This document shows, one piece after another, positions 38,964-48,564 of a stretch of 64,000 nucleotides of DNA. How positions within the stretch are numbered: position 1 is the first letter of the stretch; every line of letters starts with the position of its first letter. This DNA comes from Hyphomicrobiales bacterium. Its GTDB lineage: Bacteria > Pseudomonadota > Alphaproteobacteria > Rhizobiales > Rhizobiaceae. A program made the position numbers and the translations under genes. The notes beneath the pieces were generated by a model that worked only from the letters and a program-made list of their open reading frames with translations, did not search any database and was not told the DNA's origin. The DNA lies in contig UEGR01000021.1 of the NCBI GenBank assembly GCA_900465685.1, positions 98,302 to 162,301 on the forward strand, read 5' to 3'.

Positions 38964-40082
38964 TTACTTCTGCTGAATGTAGGTATATTTCCCGTCAGCG
39001 CCTTTTTCCCACTTGTACATAACGTAACCTGGGAGCTTCGGATCGCCCTTTTCATCATAGGAAATATCGCCGAGCACGGTCTTGAACGGACCCTTTGCCT
39101 TCAGCGCCTTCGCAACTTCCTGCGGGTCGTTGCTGGCTGCAGCCTTGGCGGCCTGAGCAAGCGACTGAACGGCCGCGTAGGAATAGAGCGTGTAGGCTTC
39201 CGGCTCAAAACCGGCGTCGCGGAACTTCTTGACGAGTTCAGCATTGTCCGGGTTGTTGCGCGGATCTGGACCGAAGGTGTTCAGCGTACCGGCAACAGCA
39301 TCGCCAGCGATGGAAGCCAGTTCGTTCGACACGATACCGTCGCCCGAGATGAACTGAGCCTTGAGGCCCTGGTCAGCCATCTGACGGATGATCAGGCCAG
39401 CTTCCGGGTGCAAGCCACCCCAATATACGACAGTGACGCCAGCCTGCTTGAGCTTGGCGATCAGAGCCGAGAAATCCTTTTCGCCGACGTTTACGCCTTC
39501 ATAAAGGGTTTCCTTGGTGCCGAGCTCGTTCAGCTTCTTCTTGGTTTCGTCGGCAAGGCCCTGACCATATGGGGTCTTGTCGTGAATGACGGCGATCTTC
39601 GCGTCCTTGAAGTTGTCGAAGATGTACTGGCCGGCAACGATACCCTGCTGGTCATCACGGCCGCAGGTACGGAACGTGTTCCAGAGCTGACGCTCGGTAT
39701 AGACCGGGTTGGTTGCAGCAGGCGAAATTTCGAGAATGCCGTTTTCGGCATAGACTTCCGAAGCCGGAATCGAAACGCCCGAGTTGAAGTGGCCGACAAC
39801 ATACTTCACGCCATCGGCAGCGAACTTGTTGGCAACCGAAATGCCCTGCTTCGGATCCGAAACGTCGTCGCCGAGCGTAATCGCGATCTTCTCGCCGTTG
39901 ATGCCGCCAGCATCGTTGATTTCCTTGATGGCGGCTTCGGCGCCTTTCTGGATCTGCGCACCGTAAACGGCATTCGGGCCGGTCAGCGGCGCACCGATGC
40001 CCAGAAGTACATCAGCCCATGCAGAGCCGCCAAAAGCCATCACAGCAGCAAGAGCCACGCCCGAAAAAAGATACTTCTTCAT
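38964..40082 (-). CDS. branched-chain amino acid ABC transporter substrate-binding protein (copy 2), 372 aa
   Basis: LivJ/LivK-type periplasmic binding protein. It has a signal peptide [20 protein letters not shown] with cleavage near AWA-D and the mature start [20 protein letters not shown]. Conserved segments [20 protein letters not shown] and [11 protein letters not shown] match copy 1 over nearly the full length. It is the binding-protein gene nearer livFGMH and is separated from DUF6867 by 152 bases, so it may be expressed more strongly from its own promoter. Ligand specificity is not readable. Confidence 0.92.
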   Translation of the reverse strand: MKKYLFSGVALAAVMAFGGSAWADVLLGIGAPLTGPNAVYGAQIQKGAEAAIKEINDAGGINGEKIAITLGDDVSDPKQGISVANKFAADGVKYVVGHFNSGVSIPASEVYAENGILEISPAATNPVYTERQLWNTFRTCGRDDQQGIVAGQYIFDNFKDAKIAVIHDKTPYGQGLADETKKKLNELGTKETLYEGVNVGEKDFSALIAKLKQAGVTVVYWGGLHPEAGLIIRQMADQGLKAQFISGDGIVSNELASIAGDAVAGTLNTFGPDPRNNPDNAELVKKFRDAGFEPEAYTLYSYAAVQSLAQAAKAAASNDPQEVAKALKAKGPFKTVLGDISYDEKGDPKLPGYVMYKWEKGADGKYTYIQQK

Positions 40083-40234
40083 TTTTGGAACTCCCATCCT
40101 TGTATTTACCCCGAAGCGATGTTTTAGCACCGCCTTATTATCTTGCTGAATACTCAGCAATATCTACGCTGAATCATAGTACTGTCAACGTGATCTTTTA
40201 AAAAAAGCTCCGCCGCGAACGGCGAAGCTTCGAA

Positions 40235-40579
40235 TTATTTTGCTTTCCAGCTCAGCGGCGAAGCTTTTTCATAAAGCCAGCCATACTGCCGCACCATTTG
40301 TTTGGTGCGCGTGAACTGGAAGCCGATCGTCCCAACGATCATCAGAACGATCGTGTCGACCAGATAATAGTGGAAGGAAAGCAGCGTTCCTTCAAACAGC
40401 GCGAAGTGGATGAAACGCACAGCAGCGCCCAGCGGGATCAGATAGACCAGAAGCTGCGGCAAGCTGCGCCAGGTCTGCGCGCAGGCGCGACCTGTCATCC
40501 AGGCAGCCCAGCCGCCCAGCACGCACGTGATGAGGAAAAACAGCCAGAAAGACGGTTCTTCGTAGAGAATACCTTGCAT
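40235..40579 (-). CDS. DUF6867 family membrane protein, 114 aa
   Basis: Small integral membrane protein with about three helices: SFWLFFLITCVLGGWAAWM, LLVYLIPLGAAVRFIHFALF and YYLVDTIVLMIVGTIGFQF. A charged C-terminus ends with SPLSWKAK. Such proteins occur in liv operons of Rhizobiales (known), with no defined role. The start at 40579 follows AAGGAGAAAGTC; it lies 10 bases after the livF stop, so it belongs to the liv transcript. It may assist permease assembly, but that is a guess. Confidence 0.85.
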   Translation of the reverse strand: MQGILYEEPSFWLFFLITCVLGGWAAWMTGRACAQTWRSLPQLLVYLIPLGAAVRFIHFALFEGTLLSFHYYLVDTIVLMIVGTIGFQFTRTKQMVRQYGWLYEKASPLSWKAK

Positions 40580-40589
40580 GACTTTCTCC

Positions 40590-41339
40590 TTAATGCCTTC
40601 CGCCTTCGAGATAGGCGGCGCGCACTTCCGGATCGGCCAGAAGATCACGGCCAGAGCCGCTCATCGTGATCGATCCGTTGACCATCACATAGCCGCGGTC
40701 GGCGAGCTTGAGCGCACCGAATGCGTTCTGCTCGACGAGAAATACCGTCAGGCCCTGTGTGCGGTTCAGTTCCTTGATCGCCTCGAAGATCTGCTTGACG
40801 ATCAGCGGTGCAAGACCAAGCGAAGGCTCATCGAGAAGCAAAAGCTTCGGACGCGCCATCAACGCGCGAGCGATGGCCAGCATCTGCTGTTCGCCGCCCG
40901 ACAGTGTACCGCCACGCTGGCTGATGCGCTCCTTGAGACGCGGGAACAGATCGAACATCAGCTTCACGTCTTCTTCGAAGTACTTCTGATGATCAAGGCT
41001 CGCGCCCATCTGGAGATTTTCGAGAACCGTCATGCGCGGGAAGATACGGCGACCTTCCGGCGACTGCGCGATACGCAGCTTGGCAATCTCGTGTGGCGGC
41101 ATGGACGTAATGTCCTTGCCGTTGAAGAGAACGCGACCGGTGCGTGCCTTCGGCGAACCGAAAATCGTCATCATCAGCGTGGACTTGCCCGCGCCGTTGG
41201 CACCGATCAGGGCCACGATTTCGCCCTCGTCCACTGTCAGGTCGATGCCCTTCAGCGCACAGATGTTGCCGTAATAGGTTTCAACCTTTTCAACGGCCAG
41301 AAGCGGTTGCTTTTTCTGCATGGGATCAGCCTGCATCAT
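40590..41339 (-). CDS. livF: branched-chain amino acid ABC transporter ATPase LivF, 249 aa
   Basis: Second ATPase of the high-affinity branched-chain amino acid importer. Walker A GANGAGKST, signature LSGGEQQMLAIARALMARP and Walker B LLLDEPSLGLAP. The family-typical start VEKVETYYGNICALKGIDL is visible. Its ATG (41339) overlaps the livG stop, so translation is coupled. An alternative ATG lies at 41336. Followed after 10 bases by the DUF6867 gene. Confidence 0.95.
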   Translation of the reverse strand: MMQADPMQKKQPLLAVEKVETYYGNICALKGIDLTVDEGEIVALIGANGAGKSTLMMTIFGSPKARTGRVLFNGKDITSMPPHEIAKLRIAQSPEGRRIFPRMTVLENLQMGASLDHQKYFEEDVKLMFDLFPRLKERISQRGGTLSGGEQQMLAIARALMARPKLLLLDEPSLGLAPLIVKQIFEAIKELNRTQGLTVFLVEQNAFGALKLADRGYVMVNGSITMSGSGRDLLADPEVRAAYLEGGRH

Positions 41340-42655
41340 TCGCCTCCCTTCTTCGGCTTGGCCGGAGCTTTTCGGCTTCGCGGCGCCTTTGCGGGAGCAG
41401 TCTTGTGGCTCGTCGGAACATCACCGGCTTCGACGCGGCTCGAGAATTCGGTCGCCTGGCCAGCAGCCAGTTGCTTGGCCTGCCCCACCCAGTCTTCACG
41501 GGCGATGCGGCCATCGAATTCCAGATAGGTTTCGGCCTGCTTGATGTCAGCTTCGGACCATGCGGCGATCTGATCGAAATGATAGATGCCGTGCTCGTTC
41601 AGCTTCTTTTCGTTAACCGCACCGATACCCTTCACGAGCGTCAGATTGTCGGCCTTGCCATCGCGAGCCGCTTCCAATCCACCGGCAAGACGGGACACTT
41701 CCGCAGCCTTTTCCTGTTCGATCGCTTCTTCGGCAAGCTGCGTCGTAACAAGATCGATGGCATCGGTCACACCAGGCTTGTCCGCCTCGTCAATCAGATC
41801 GGCGATTTCCTCGTCGTCGACGCCGAGATAAGCAGCGATAACGCGCGGATCGTTGCGGACTTCTTCCGGCGTGCCGTCAGAAATCTTCGTGCCATATTCC
41901 AGCACGATCACGTGGTCGGAAATTTCCATAACCACCGACATATCGTGCTCGATCAGCAGGAGCGACGTTCCCGTATCCTTGCGGATATCAAGCAGAAGCT
42001 TGTTCAGCTCAGCCGACTCGCGTGGATTGAGGCCTGCTGCCGGTTCATCGAGGCAGAGAATTTCCGGCTCGGTGCACATGGCGCGGGCGATTTCCAGACG
42101 GCGCTGATCGCCATAAGGCAGATCGCCGGCCGGATCGTCTGCGCGCGCAGTCAGATTGATCTTGTCCAGCCAGTAACGCGCCTTTTCGATGGCTTCCTTG
42201 GCGGCCTTCTTGTAGCCCGGCAAGCCCAGAAGACCGAGGATCGTGAACCCGGACGACCGCATCAGCGTGTTGTGCTGGGCGACCAGCAGGTTTTCCAGAA
42301 CGGTCAGGCCTGAGAACAGGCGAATATTCTGGAAGGTACGTGCCACCTTGGCCTGTTTGGTGATCTGGAAATCCGGAAGACGTTCCAGAAGGAAAGTGTC
42401 GCCCGTGTTCCGATGCATGGTCAACATCCCGCCCGTTGGCTTGTAAAAGCCGGTGATGCAGTTGAAGACCGTCGTTTTACCGGCCCCGTTCGGGCCAATG
42501 AGCGCGGTAATGTCACCACGCTTCACATCGAAGCTCAGATCGTTGATGGCGACGAGGCCACCAAAGCGCATCGACAGATGCTCAACCTGAAGAACGGTGT
42601 CTTTCTGAACCAGGTTTTTCTGAACATTGTCAGACATTGTCGCTGTCTCCGCCAT
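41336..42655 (-). CDS. livG: LivG ATPase with C-terminal helix-hairpin-helix extension, 439 aa
   Basis: First ATPase of the branched-chain amino acid importer. The ABC domain occupies about residues 17-270: GPNGAGKTT, PYGDQRRLEIARAM in place of the LSGGQ motif (common in LivG), LCLDEPAAGLNP. LivG is usually about 255-300 residues; here an acidic linker follows, then a helix-hairpin-helix-like module at about 335-395 (LVKGIGAVNEKKLNEHGIYH, FDQIAAWSEADI) and a Lys/Pro/Ala-rich tail. That module is known from COG3743-type proteins. Its 3' end overlaps livF; its 5' end shares one base with livM. The function of the extension is unknown. Confidence 0.92.
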   Translation of the reverse strand: MAETATMSDNVQKNLVQKDTVLQVEHLSMRFGGLVAINDLSFDVKRGDITALIGPNGAGKTTVFNCITGFYKPTGGMLTMHRNTGDTFLLERLPDFQITKQAKVARTFQNIRLFSGLTVLENLLVAQHNTLMRSSGFTILGLLGLPGYKKAAKEAIEKARYWLDKINLTARADDPAGDLPYGDQRRLEIARAMCTEPEILCLDEPAAGLNPRESAELNKLLLDIRKDTGTSLLLIEHDMSVVMEISDHVIVLEYGTKISDGTPEEVRNDPRVIAAYLGVDDEEIADLIDEADKPGVTDAIDLVTTQLAEEAIEQEKAAEVSRLAGGLEAARDGKADNLTLVKGIGAVNEKKLNEHGIYHFDQIAAWSEADIKQAETYLEFDGRIAREDWVGQAKQLAAGQATEFSSRVEAGDVPTSHKTAPAKAPRSRKAPAKPKKGGE

Positions 42656-44034
42656 CAGCCGTGCCCTTCCTTGGTAAAGGCACCCGACACCATCTTCTTT
42701 GCATGCAGGAACGCGCTTGGTTCTCGGCTTCCGACAAAGCCACGCGGTTTCCAGACCATGACGACCACCATAGCGAGGCCGAAGATCAGCATGCGATAGA
42801 GTTCCGGCGTAAAGTCGGGACCGAAGATCACCTTCAGGAAGCCCATTTCGCGCAGGATTTCCGTGCCGCCGATCATGACGACTGCAGCGATGGCGATACC
42901 GACGAGCGACCCCATACCGCCGAGAACGACGATGGCGAGGATAACTGCGGATTCAAGGAACACGAAGGATTCCGGGCTCACAAAGCCCTGACGTGCGGCG
43001 AAGAAGGAGCCCGCAAAACCACCGAACATTGCGCCCGTGGCAAAAGCCGTGAGCTTGGTGGTCGTGGTGTTGATGCCGAGCGAACGGCAGGCGATTTCGT
43101 CTTCACGCAGCGCTTCCCATGCACGGCCAACCGGCATGCGGCGCAGACGGATCGTAACCCAGGCAGTCAGAAGCGCCAGCAGCAGAATGACGTAATAAAG
43201 GAAGAACTTGTAATGCGCCGGCGAGAAAGCAATTCCCATATGTGCGGCAAAACCATCCGGACCGGCCTTGAACGGCAGACCGAAGAAGGTTGCCTTGGCA
43301 ATGCCCGAAATACCGAAGGTGCCCTTGGTGAGATCGGTCCAGTTGATGAGCACCAGACGGATGATTTCACCGAAAGCCAGCGTCACGATGGCAAGATAGT
43401 CACCGCGCAGACGCAAGACCGGGAAGCCCAGAATGACGCCCCATGTCGCGGCCAGAATGCCAGCCATGGGAAGCAGCATCCAGAACGACAGGCCGAAATA
43501 GCTCGAGAGGATCGCGTAGGAATAAGCACCGACAGCGTAGAAGGCCACATAGCCGAGATCGAGCAGACCGGCGAGACCGACAACGATGTTCAACCCCCAG
43601 GCCAGCATCACATAGATGAGGATCTGAACGCCGAAATTATCGACCCATTTGAGCGAACCCTGCCAGCCCAGAGCCATGACGATCAGGATCGGATAGGCAA
43701 AGAGGAAGGCAACGCCAAGCTTGGAGAAATGAGTGCGGAAGAAGGACTGGCCTTCCGAGGCATCCACCGTGCGCTTGCTTTTGGCGAGTTTGCGCGCCTC
43801 CAGCTGCGGCTGCAGGAACGCAACGAACAGGAATCGCCCCACTGCCGCCAGCGCGACCATGACAGCCAAAGCGCCCCAGCGCTGCACCAGCACCAGTTCA
43901 TTGTTGATATTCTGCTCGGTCTTGAAACCGATGATCAGAACGAAGAGACCCAGCGCCAGCAAACCGGCGATGATACCTTCACGAATGGCCCGGCCAAAAA
44001 GGGAATCCGGGCGTGAACTCGACTGTACAGCCAT
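42655..44034 (-). CDS. livM: branched-chain amino acid ABC transporter permease LivM, 459 aa
   Basis: Inner-membrane permease. The N-terminal 120 residues hold extra helices ([35 protein letters not shown]) before the core [20 protein letters not shown] and [15 protein letters not shown]. The ATPase-contact loop is [20 protein letters not shown]. Long LivM forms with this N-terminal part are common in Rhizobiales. The stop shares a base with the livG start, and livH ends 2 bases upstream, so the four genes are tightly packed. Confidence 0.95.
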   Translation of the reverse strand: MAVQSSSRPDSLFGRAIREGIIAGLLALGLFVLIIGFKTEQNINNELVLVQRWGALAVMVALAAVGRFLFVAFLQPQLEARKLAKSKRTVDASEGQSFFRTHFSKLGVAFLFAYPILIVMALGWQGSLKWVDNFGVQILIYVMLAWGLNIVVGLAGLLDLGYVAFYAVGAYSYAILSSYFGLSFWMLLPMAGILAATWGVILGFPVLRLRGDYLAIVTLAFGEIIRLVLINWTDLTKGTFGISGIAKATFFGLPFKAGPDGFAAHMGIAFSPAHYKFFLYYVILLLALLTAWVTIRLRRMPVGRAWEALREDEIACRSLGINTTTTKLTAFATGAMFGGFAGSFFAARQGFVSPESFVFLESAVILAIVVLGGMGSLVGIAIAAVVMIGGTEILREMGFLKVIFGPDFTPELYRMLIFGLAMVVVMVWKPRGFVGSREPSAFLHAKKMVSGAFTKEGHG

Positions 44035-44036
44035 GA

Positions 44037-44945
44037 TTACACCTTTTCGACTTCAGGACGGCCAAGAATACCCGACGGCATGAAGATCAGCACGATCGCC
44101 AGGATCGAAAACGCCGCGACATCCTTGTAGTCGATCGAGAAATAAGCCGACCAGAGCGCTTCGATCAGACCGATCAGCAGACCGCCGACAACCGCACCCG
44201 GAAGCGAGCCAATACCGCCCAGAACTGCGGCGGTGAACGCCTTGACGCCGGGGATGAACCCGTCGGCGAAGGAAATCACACCGTAGAAGGACAGGTAAAG
44301 TGTACCGGCAACGGCTGCGAGCATGGCGCCCATCACGAAGGTGAGCGAAATCACGCGGTCGACATTGATGCCGAGAAGTGCGGCCATCTTGCGGTCTTGC
44401 TCACAGGCACGCTGCGCACGACCGAGCGATGTACGATTGACGATGTACCAGAAGATCGCCAGCAGCACCGCCGTTACCACAATGACGACGATCTGCTTGA
44501 GCGAAATCGTGACACTGGAACCGAACAGGCTGTACGAGCCGTTCAGGAGCTGCGGAACCGGCTTGTTGCGCGGACCCTGCGTCACCTGGACGAAGTTGGA
44601 CAAGACGATCGACATGCCGATTGCCGTGATCAGCGGTGCAAGGCGGAACGAACCGCGCAGCGGCCGATAAGCCACGCGCTCGATCGTCCAGCTCCACAAG
44701 CCGGTCATGAGCATAGCAACCACCATCATCAGAAGCAGAAGCAGCGCAATCGGCAGTGCTCCGATGAAGGTTGTGATGATTAGAAAAACAATCAGCGCCA
44801 TAAAGGCGCCGAGCATAAAAACATCGCCATGAGCAAAGTTGATCATGCCAATGATACCATAGACCATCGTGTAGCCGATGGCGATCAGGCCATAGATCGA
44901 ACCGAGCGCGAGCCCGTTGATCACCTGCTGGAGGAAATATTCCAT
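44037..44945 (-). CDS. livH: branched-chain amino acid ABC transporter permease LivH, 302 aa
   Basis: Inner-membrane permease partner of LivM. Typical start [20 protein letters not shown], then [14 protein letters not shown], the cytoplasmic contact loop near [20 protein letters not shown], and [18 protein letters not shown]. The ATG at 44945 was chosen because GGGTGG lies 7 bases before it; an in-frame ATG at 44960 lacks a site. It is first in the liv transcript, with about 290 bases of promoter region before it. Confidence 0.95.
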   Translation of the reverse strand: MEYFLQQVINGLALGSIYGLIAIGYTMVYGIIGMINFAHGDVFMLGAFMALIVFLIITTFIGALPIALLLLLMMVVAMLMTGLWSWTIERVAYRPLRGSFRLAPLITAIGMSIVLSNFVQVTQGPRNKPVPQLLNGSYSLFGSSVTISLKQIVVIVVTAVLLAIFWYIVNRTSLGRAQRACEQDRKMAALLGINVDRVISLTFVMGAMLAAVAGTLYLSFYGVISFADGFIPGVKAFTAAVLGGIGSLPGAVVGGLLIGLIEALWSAYFSIDYKDVAAFSILAIVLIFMPSGILGRPEVEKV

Positions 44946-45202
44946 CGAAAAGCCACCCATTTAACAAGCCGGAATCTTATTGGCGCATCATTATTTCGTG
45001 CACCCTCATTTTTTTCCCGGTCGATTACACCTAACGGCTGCATCAAGGAATGCAAGCCCCTTTCGTCTTAAACAAAAGACTAATTGCTTCATCCTTCTGC
45101 AAACCAGTTATGTCCCCTACTAAACGCCCCTTTCGCGTCCTTTTCTACCGAAACGGACGCCTTATCCCATGTTTTCCCCGAAGCCTCAAAGGGCAAGAAA
45201 TT

Positions 45203-45234
45203 GGGTGGTTGGCCGCTTTTGGCCAACCGTACCC
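45203..45234 (-). terminator. hairpin immediately after the hydroxyproline epimerase gene
   Basis: GGGT-GGTTGGCC and GGCCAACC-GT-ACCC arms with a 6-base loop, starting 4 bases past the stop at 45238. Its T-tract on the minus strand is weak (AATTTCTT). The rest of 44946-45237 shows no gene and probably holds the liv promoter. Confidence 0.65.
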
Positions 45235-45237
45235 GTT

Positions 45238-46263
45238 TTACGAAACTGTGAAACCGTGAGCAAACGGATCCCGGTCATCGATGAAGATGGTATTATAACC
45301 TGTCATGCGTGCCCAGCCCGCAATTGACGGGATAATTCCCGGCAGGACGGTATCCTGGCCCGATGCTGGGCCCGTGACTTCCACTGCACGCTCGACGCGA
45401 CCGTGGAACAACGAACCGATGATGGATTCATGCACGAATTCATCGCCCGGCTTCAGCTTGCCCTTGGCGGTGAGCTGCGCCATGCGTGCCGAGGTGCCAG
45501 TGCCGCAAGGCGAACGGTCGATGGCCTTGTCGCCATAAAAGACGGCGTTTCGGGCATGGGCTTCCGGCTTGGTCGGCTTGCCGGTCCAAAGGATATGCGT
45601 CAGACGGTTGATATCGGCCAGCAGTGGGTGCTGGAACTTGTATTTCTCGTTGAGACGCTGGCGCAGAACCGGGCTCCAGGCGATCAGCTGCAAGGCGCTG
45701 TAATCGGCCATGTCGGTGTAGTTGTCCTGCGGCTCGACGATGGCATAGAAATTACCGCCATAAGCCACATCGACCTTGAGCGTACCGAGATCAGGGCATT
45801 CCACTTCCATGCCCTCGGCATAGAGGAAAGCCGGAACATTGGTGAGGCGCACGCGCTCCACATACTGGCCGTTCTGCTCATATTCGATGGCAACCAGACC
45901 GGCTGGCGTATCGAGGTTGAGTTTGCCGGGCGTCTTCGGCGTGACGAGGCCCTGTTCAATGGCCATGGTCACCGTACCGATGGTGCCGTGACCGCACATG
46001 GGCAAGCAACCGGAGGTCTCGATGAACAGCACCGCCACATCGCAATCCGGGCGCGTCGGCGGATAGAGGATCGATCCCGACATCATGTCGTGGCCGCGTG
46101 GTTCGAACATCAGGCCGGTGCGGATCCAGTCAAACTCGCGCAGAAAATGCGCGCGCTTTTCCATCATGGTCGAACCTTCGAGGTTCGGGCCGCCGCCGGC
46201 AACCAGACGCACAGGGTTACCGCATGTATGTCCGTCGACGCAGAAAAAGGAATGTCTTGCCAT
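45238..46263 (-). CDS. proline racemase family, probable 4-hydroxyproline 2-epimerase, 341 aa
   Basis: Cofactor-independent epimerase/racemase. The two catalytic cysteines are in MCGHGTIG and SPCGTGTSA. The start MARHSFFCVDGHTCGNPVRL matches hydroxyproline 2-epimerases; the Brucella member is known as PrpA. The start at 46263 was chosen for this match; the frame back to 46476 is unlike the family. It lies 5 bases after an FAD-dependent dehydrogenase gene. Together they would turn trans-4-hydroxy-L-proline into the cis-D form and oxidise it. Substrate assignment comes from family and context. Confidence 0.9.
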   Translation of the reverse strand: MARHSFFCVDGHTCGNPVRLVAGGGPNLEGSTMMEKRAHFLREFDWIRTGLMFEPRGHDMMSGSILYPPTRPDCDVAVLFIETSGCLPMCGHGTIGTVTMAIEQGLVTPKTPGKLNLDTPAGLVAIEYEQNGQYVERVRLTNVPAFLYAEGMEVECPDLGTLKVDVAYGGNFYAIVEPQDNYTDMADYSALQLIAWSPVLRQRLNEKYKFQHPLLADINRLTHILWTGKPTKPEAHARNAVFYGDKAIDRSPCGTGTSARMAQLTAKGKLKPGDEFVHESIIGSLFHGRVERAVEVTGPASGQDTVLPGIIPSIAGWARMTGYNTIFIDDRDPFAHGFTVS

Positions 46264-46268
46264 GATGG

Positions 46269-47546
46269 TCAGTTCCGAAAACGTTGAGGCTTGAATGGTT
46301 CGATGTCGATTGCAGGCTTCGCACCGGTGATCAGATCGCGGATGAGGCGTCCGGTCGCTGCCGATTGCGTGAGGCCAAGATGGCCGTGGCCGAAGCCGTA
46401 GAAAATATTTCCGCCCGACGATGCGCGGCCGATAACAGGCACTGAGTCCGGAATGGACGGACGATAGCCCATCCACTCGCGTCCGCCTTCAGTCTTGAGG
46501 CCGGGCAGGAAGCGGGAAGCCTTGGTCAGCATCGCTTTGGAGCGCGCATAATTCGGCGGCAGATCAAGCCCGCCGAATTCAACCGCGCCGCCAACGCGCA
46601 ATCCTGTCGCCATTGGCGTGACGACGAAACCGTGACTTGGGAAAGTGAGCTGTCGCTTCACATCGAAAGACCCCACCGGCAATGTGGTGTTGTAACCGCG
46701 TTCGGTGTCGAGCGGCACCGCGTCGCCGAACCCCTTGGCGAAATCGCGTGAGAAGGCGCCGGTCATCACGATGAGGTTCTTCGCGTTGATTTCGGTGCCG
46801 TCTTCAAGACGCACACGCGCGCCGCCATCTGCCGGTTGCGCGCTCGTCACTTTCGCTTTCAGGAAGCGTGCGCCAAGGCGCTCCGCATAGGCCCAGACAG
46901 CCTGTCCGAACAGTTTCGGGTCGCTGACATTTTTCCAGCCGGGCACGAAGGTTCCGGCCACGATGCGCGGGCTCAGACCCGGCTGCAATTCGGCCAGCCG
47001 CGCACCATGGACATGCTCATGCGCAATGCCAGCCTTCTCGCGAATGTCCCAGCTTGGCAGAGCAGCGTTCAGCTCGGCTTCGCTTTCATAGAGTTCCAGA
47101 TTGCCGTTTTCCTGCAGACGGTCGCGCAACTCGGCGCGGTCGATCAGCGCCAGCATTTCGCTTGCCGCAAGCCGCATGATATTGGCCTGCGTGACAGCGG
47201 TTTTCTCCAGCGCTTCGGCGCTGCTGGCGCGCCAGAATTGATACAGCCACGGCACCATTTTCGGGAAATAGGACGGGCGAATGGAGAACGGTCCCAGCGG
47301 GTCCATCAGCCAGCCCGGTACCTTGCGCATGACACCCTTGGAAGCCAGCGGCAGAATTTCGGAAAAGGCGAGCGCCGCAGCATTGCCGGAACTCGTTTCC
47401 TCGCAAATGCCCGTGCGATCAATGACGAGCACGTCACGCCCGGCTTCGGTCAGGAGAGCTGCCGTCACAGAACCGACAATGCCGCCGCCGATGATAACAA
47501 TATCCTGCTGTCCCATTTTTTGCTGCTTGTTGGGATCAGATTTCAT
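46269..47546 (-). CDS. FAD-dependent D-amino acid dehydrogenase (probable D-hydroxyproline dehydrogenase), 425 aa
   Basis: DadA-like flavoenzyme of the DAO superfamily. The FAD fold is at IVIIGGGIVGSVTAALLTEAG (about residues 15-35) and the C-terminal motif is GFGHGHLGLTQSAATGRLI. It oxidises a D-amino acid, probably cis-4-hydroxy-D-proline, passing electrons to the membrane. The ATG at 47546 follows a GGGGAG stretch; the ATG at 47516 (MGQQDIVIIGG) is nearly as good. First in a two-gene operon with the epimerase and divergent from a GntR regulator gene. Confidence 0.88.
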   Translation of the reverse strand: MKSDPNKQQKMGQQDIVIIGGGIVGSVTAALLTEAGRDVLVIDRTGICEETSSGNAAALAFSEILPLASKGVMRKVPGWLMDPLGPFSIRPSYFPKMVPWLYQFWRASSAEALEKTAVTQANIMRLAASEMLALIDRAELRDRLQENGNLELYESEAELNAALPSWDIREKAGIAHEHVHGARLAELQPGLSPRIVAGTFVPGWKNVSDPKLFGQAVWAYAERLGARFLKAKVTSAQPADGGARVRLEDGTEINAKNLIVMTGAFSRDFAKGFGDAVPLDTERGYNTTLPVGSFDVKRQLTFPSHGFVVTPMATGLRVGGAVEFGGLDLPPNYARSKAMLTKASRFLPGLKTEGGREWMGYRPSIPDSVPVIGRASSGGNIFYGFGHGHLGLTQSAATGRLIRDLITGAKPAIDIEPFKPQRFRN

Positions 47547-47868
47547 TCTTGTGCGGCTCCCCACCGATCCTTATGAGAGGCGTCATCACGGATGGAGCCC
47601 CTTGTCTTTGTCAATACCGGTTACCCGGTGCCCGAATTTCTTGCTTGCAATCCATGCCTGTCTGGCACAATGCGGGTTCGAAATCAGAGCGACTTTGAAA
47701 TCGGAGCGCCAGCCCGTCTAACAAAATTTTGGAATAACACTATGCCGAAACCCGGTTAAAGCAAGCGGAGGCCCGGCATGGCTGCACCCTTGGTCCGTAT
47801 TGATATATCAGAGATATATTTGTAGGATTGTTTCATGTCAATTGCCATCATGCAGGACACTGGACCCG
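47547..47868. other. divergent control region between D-amino acid dehydrogenase and GntR regulator
   Basis: No gene. A perfect palindrome ATATATC-AGA-GATATAT (47803-47819) lies about 50 bases before the GntR start. ACCGGTTACCCGGT (47616-47629) is a second imperfect inverted repeat nearer the dehydrogenase. Confidence 0.5.
47803..47819. promoter_or_regulatory. candidate GntR operator
   Basis: Perfect 7-bp arms ATATATC/GATATAT around AGA. Its position before the regulator gene suggests autoregulation and control of the divergent operon. Confidence 0.5.
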
Positions 47869-48564
47869 ATGACACAGACGAGCCTCCGCGAGCGGTCAAT
47901 GAAAAGCGCCACCGGCAAACTGACAACCGCCATTGACGGCCTAGGCGGCGAAAGCCTTGCCGATCAGGCCTATCGCACGCTTGAACGCATGATCGTGACA
48001 CTCGAACTGGAGCCGGGAGCTGTCGTCAACGAACGCACGCTCATCGAGCTGACAGGAATGGGGCGCACACCGCTGCGTGAAGCCATTCAGCGGCTTGCCT
48101 GGGAAGGACTGATGGAAGTCCGCCCCCGTTCCGGCATTGCGATCGCGCCGATTGACCCGAAGGATTTTGCCAAGGTGCTGGATGCCCGCGAAGGCGTCGA
48201 ACGTGTGTTGGCGCGCGATGCGGCCCGCTTTGGTAGTCCGCGCGATTATCAACGGCTGGAGGCGGCCGCCGCTGCCATGCGGAAGGCCATCCCGGATGAG
48301 GACGTGCAGTCATTTCTCGATGCCGACAAGGCCTTCGACATCGTTCTCGGCACCGCGGCCAACAATCCCTATGCGACCCGTCTGGCGGCCCCGCTTCAGA
48401 CGCATAGCCGTCGCTTCTGGTTCCGCTTGCGCCCATCGGCCAGCATTACCGGCTCCGCCCATGCCCATGCCGCGCTCATCGAAGCCATTGTGTCCCGCGA
48501 ACCGGAGCGCGCCAGCAATACCGCAAGTGAACTGATGGAATATCTGCGCACGCTTGCACCCTAA
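47869..48564 (+). CDS. GntR family (FCD-type) transcriptional regulator, 231 aa
   Basis: N-terminal winged helix: LADQAYRTLERMIVTLELEP then VVNERTLIELTGMGRTPLRE and EGLMEVRPRSGIAIAPI. The C-terminal helical ligand domain (FCD) includes VLDAREGVERVLARDAA and HAHAALIEAIVSREPERA with metal/ligand histidines. ATG 47869 was taken; ATG 47899 is also possible. It is divergent from the hydroxyproline pair and likely controls it, with hydroxyproline or a derivative as the effector (inferred). It overlaps the next minus-strand gene by 4 bases at the 3' end. Confidence 0.9.
   Translation: MTQTSLRERSMKSATGKLTTAIDGLGGESLADQAYRTLERMIVTLELEPGAVVNERTLIELTGMGRTPLREAIQRLAWEGLMEVRPRSGIAIAPIDPKDFAKVLDAREGVERVLARDAARFGSPRDYQRLEAAAAAMRKAIPDEDVQSFLDADKAFDIVLGTAANNPYATRLAAPLQTHSRRFWFRLRPSASITGSAHAHAALIEAIVSREPERASNTASELMEYLRTLAP

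Noticed and set aside
42637-44016. 459-codon plus-strand frame opposite livM
   Set aside because: Rich in His/Gln/Arg with no hydrophobic pattern, exactly mirrors livM codons; LivM is unambiguous.
47670-47710. GGTTCGAAATC resembling a tRNA T-arm
   Set aside because: No acceptor, anticodon or D-arm can be fitted around it; chance match.
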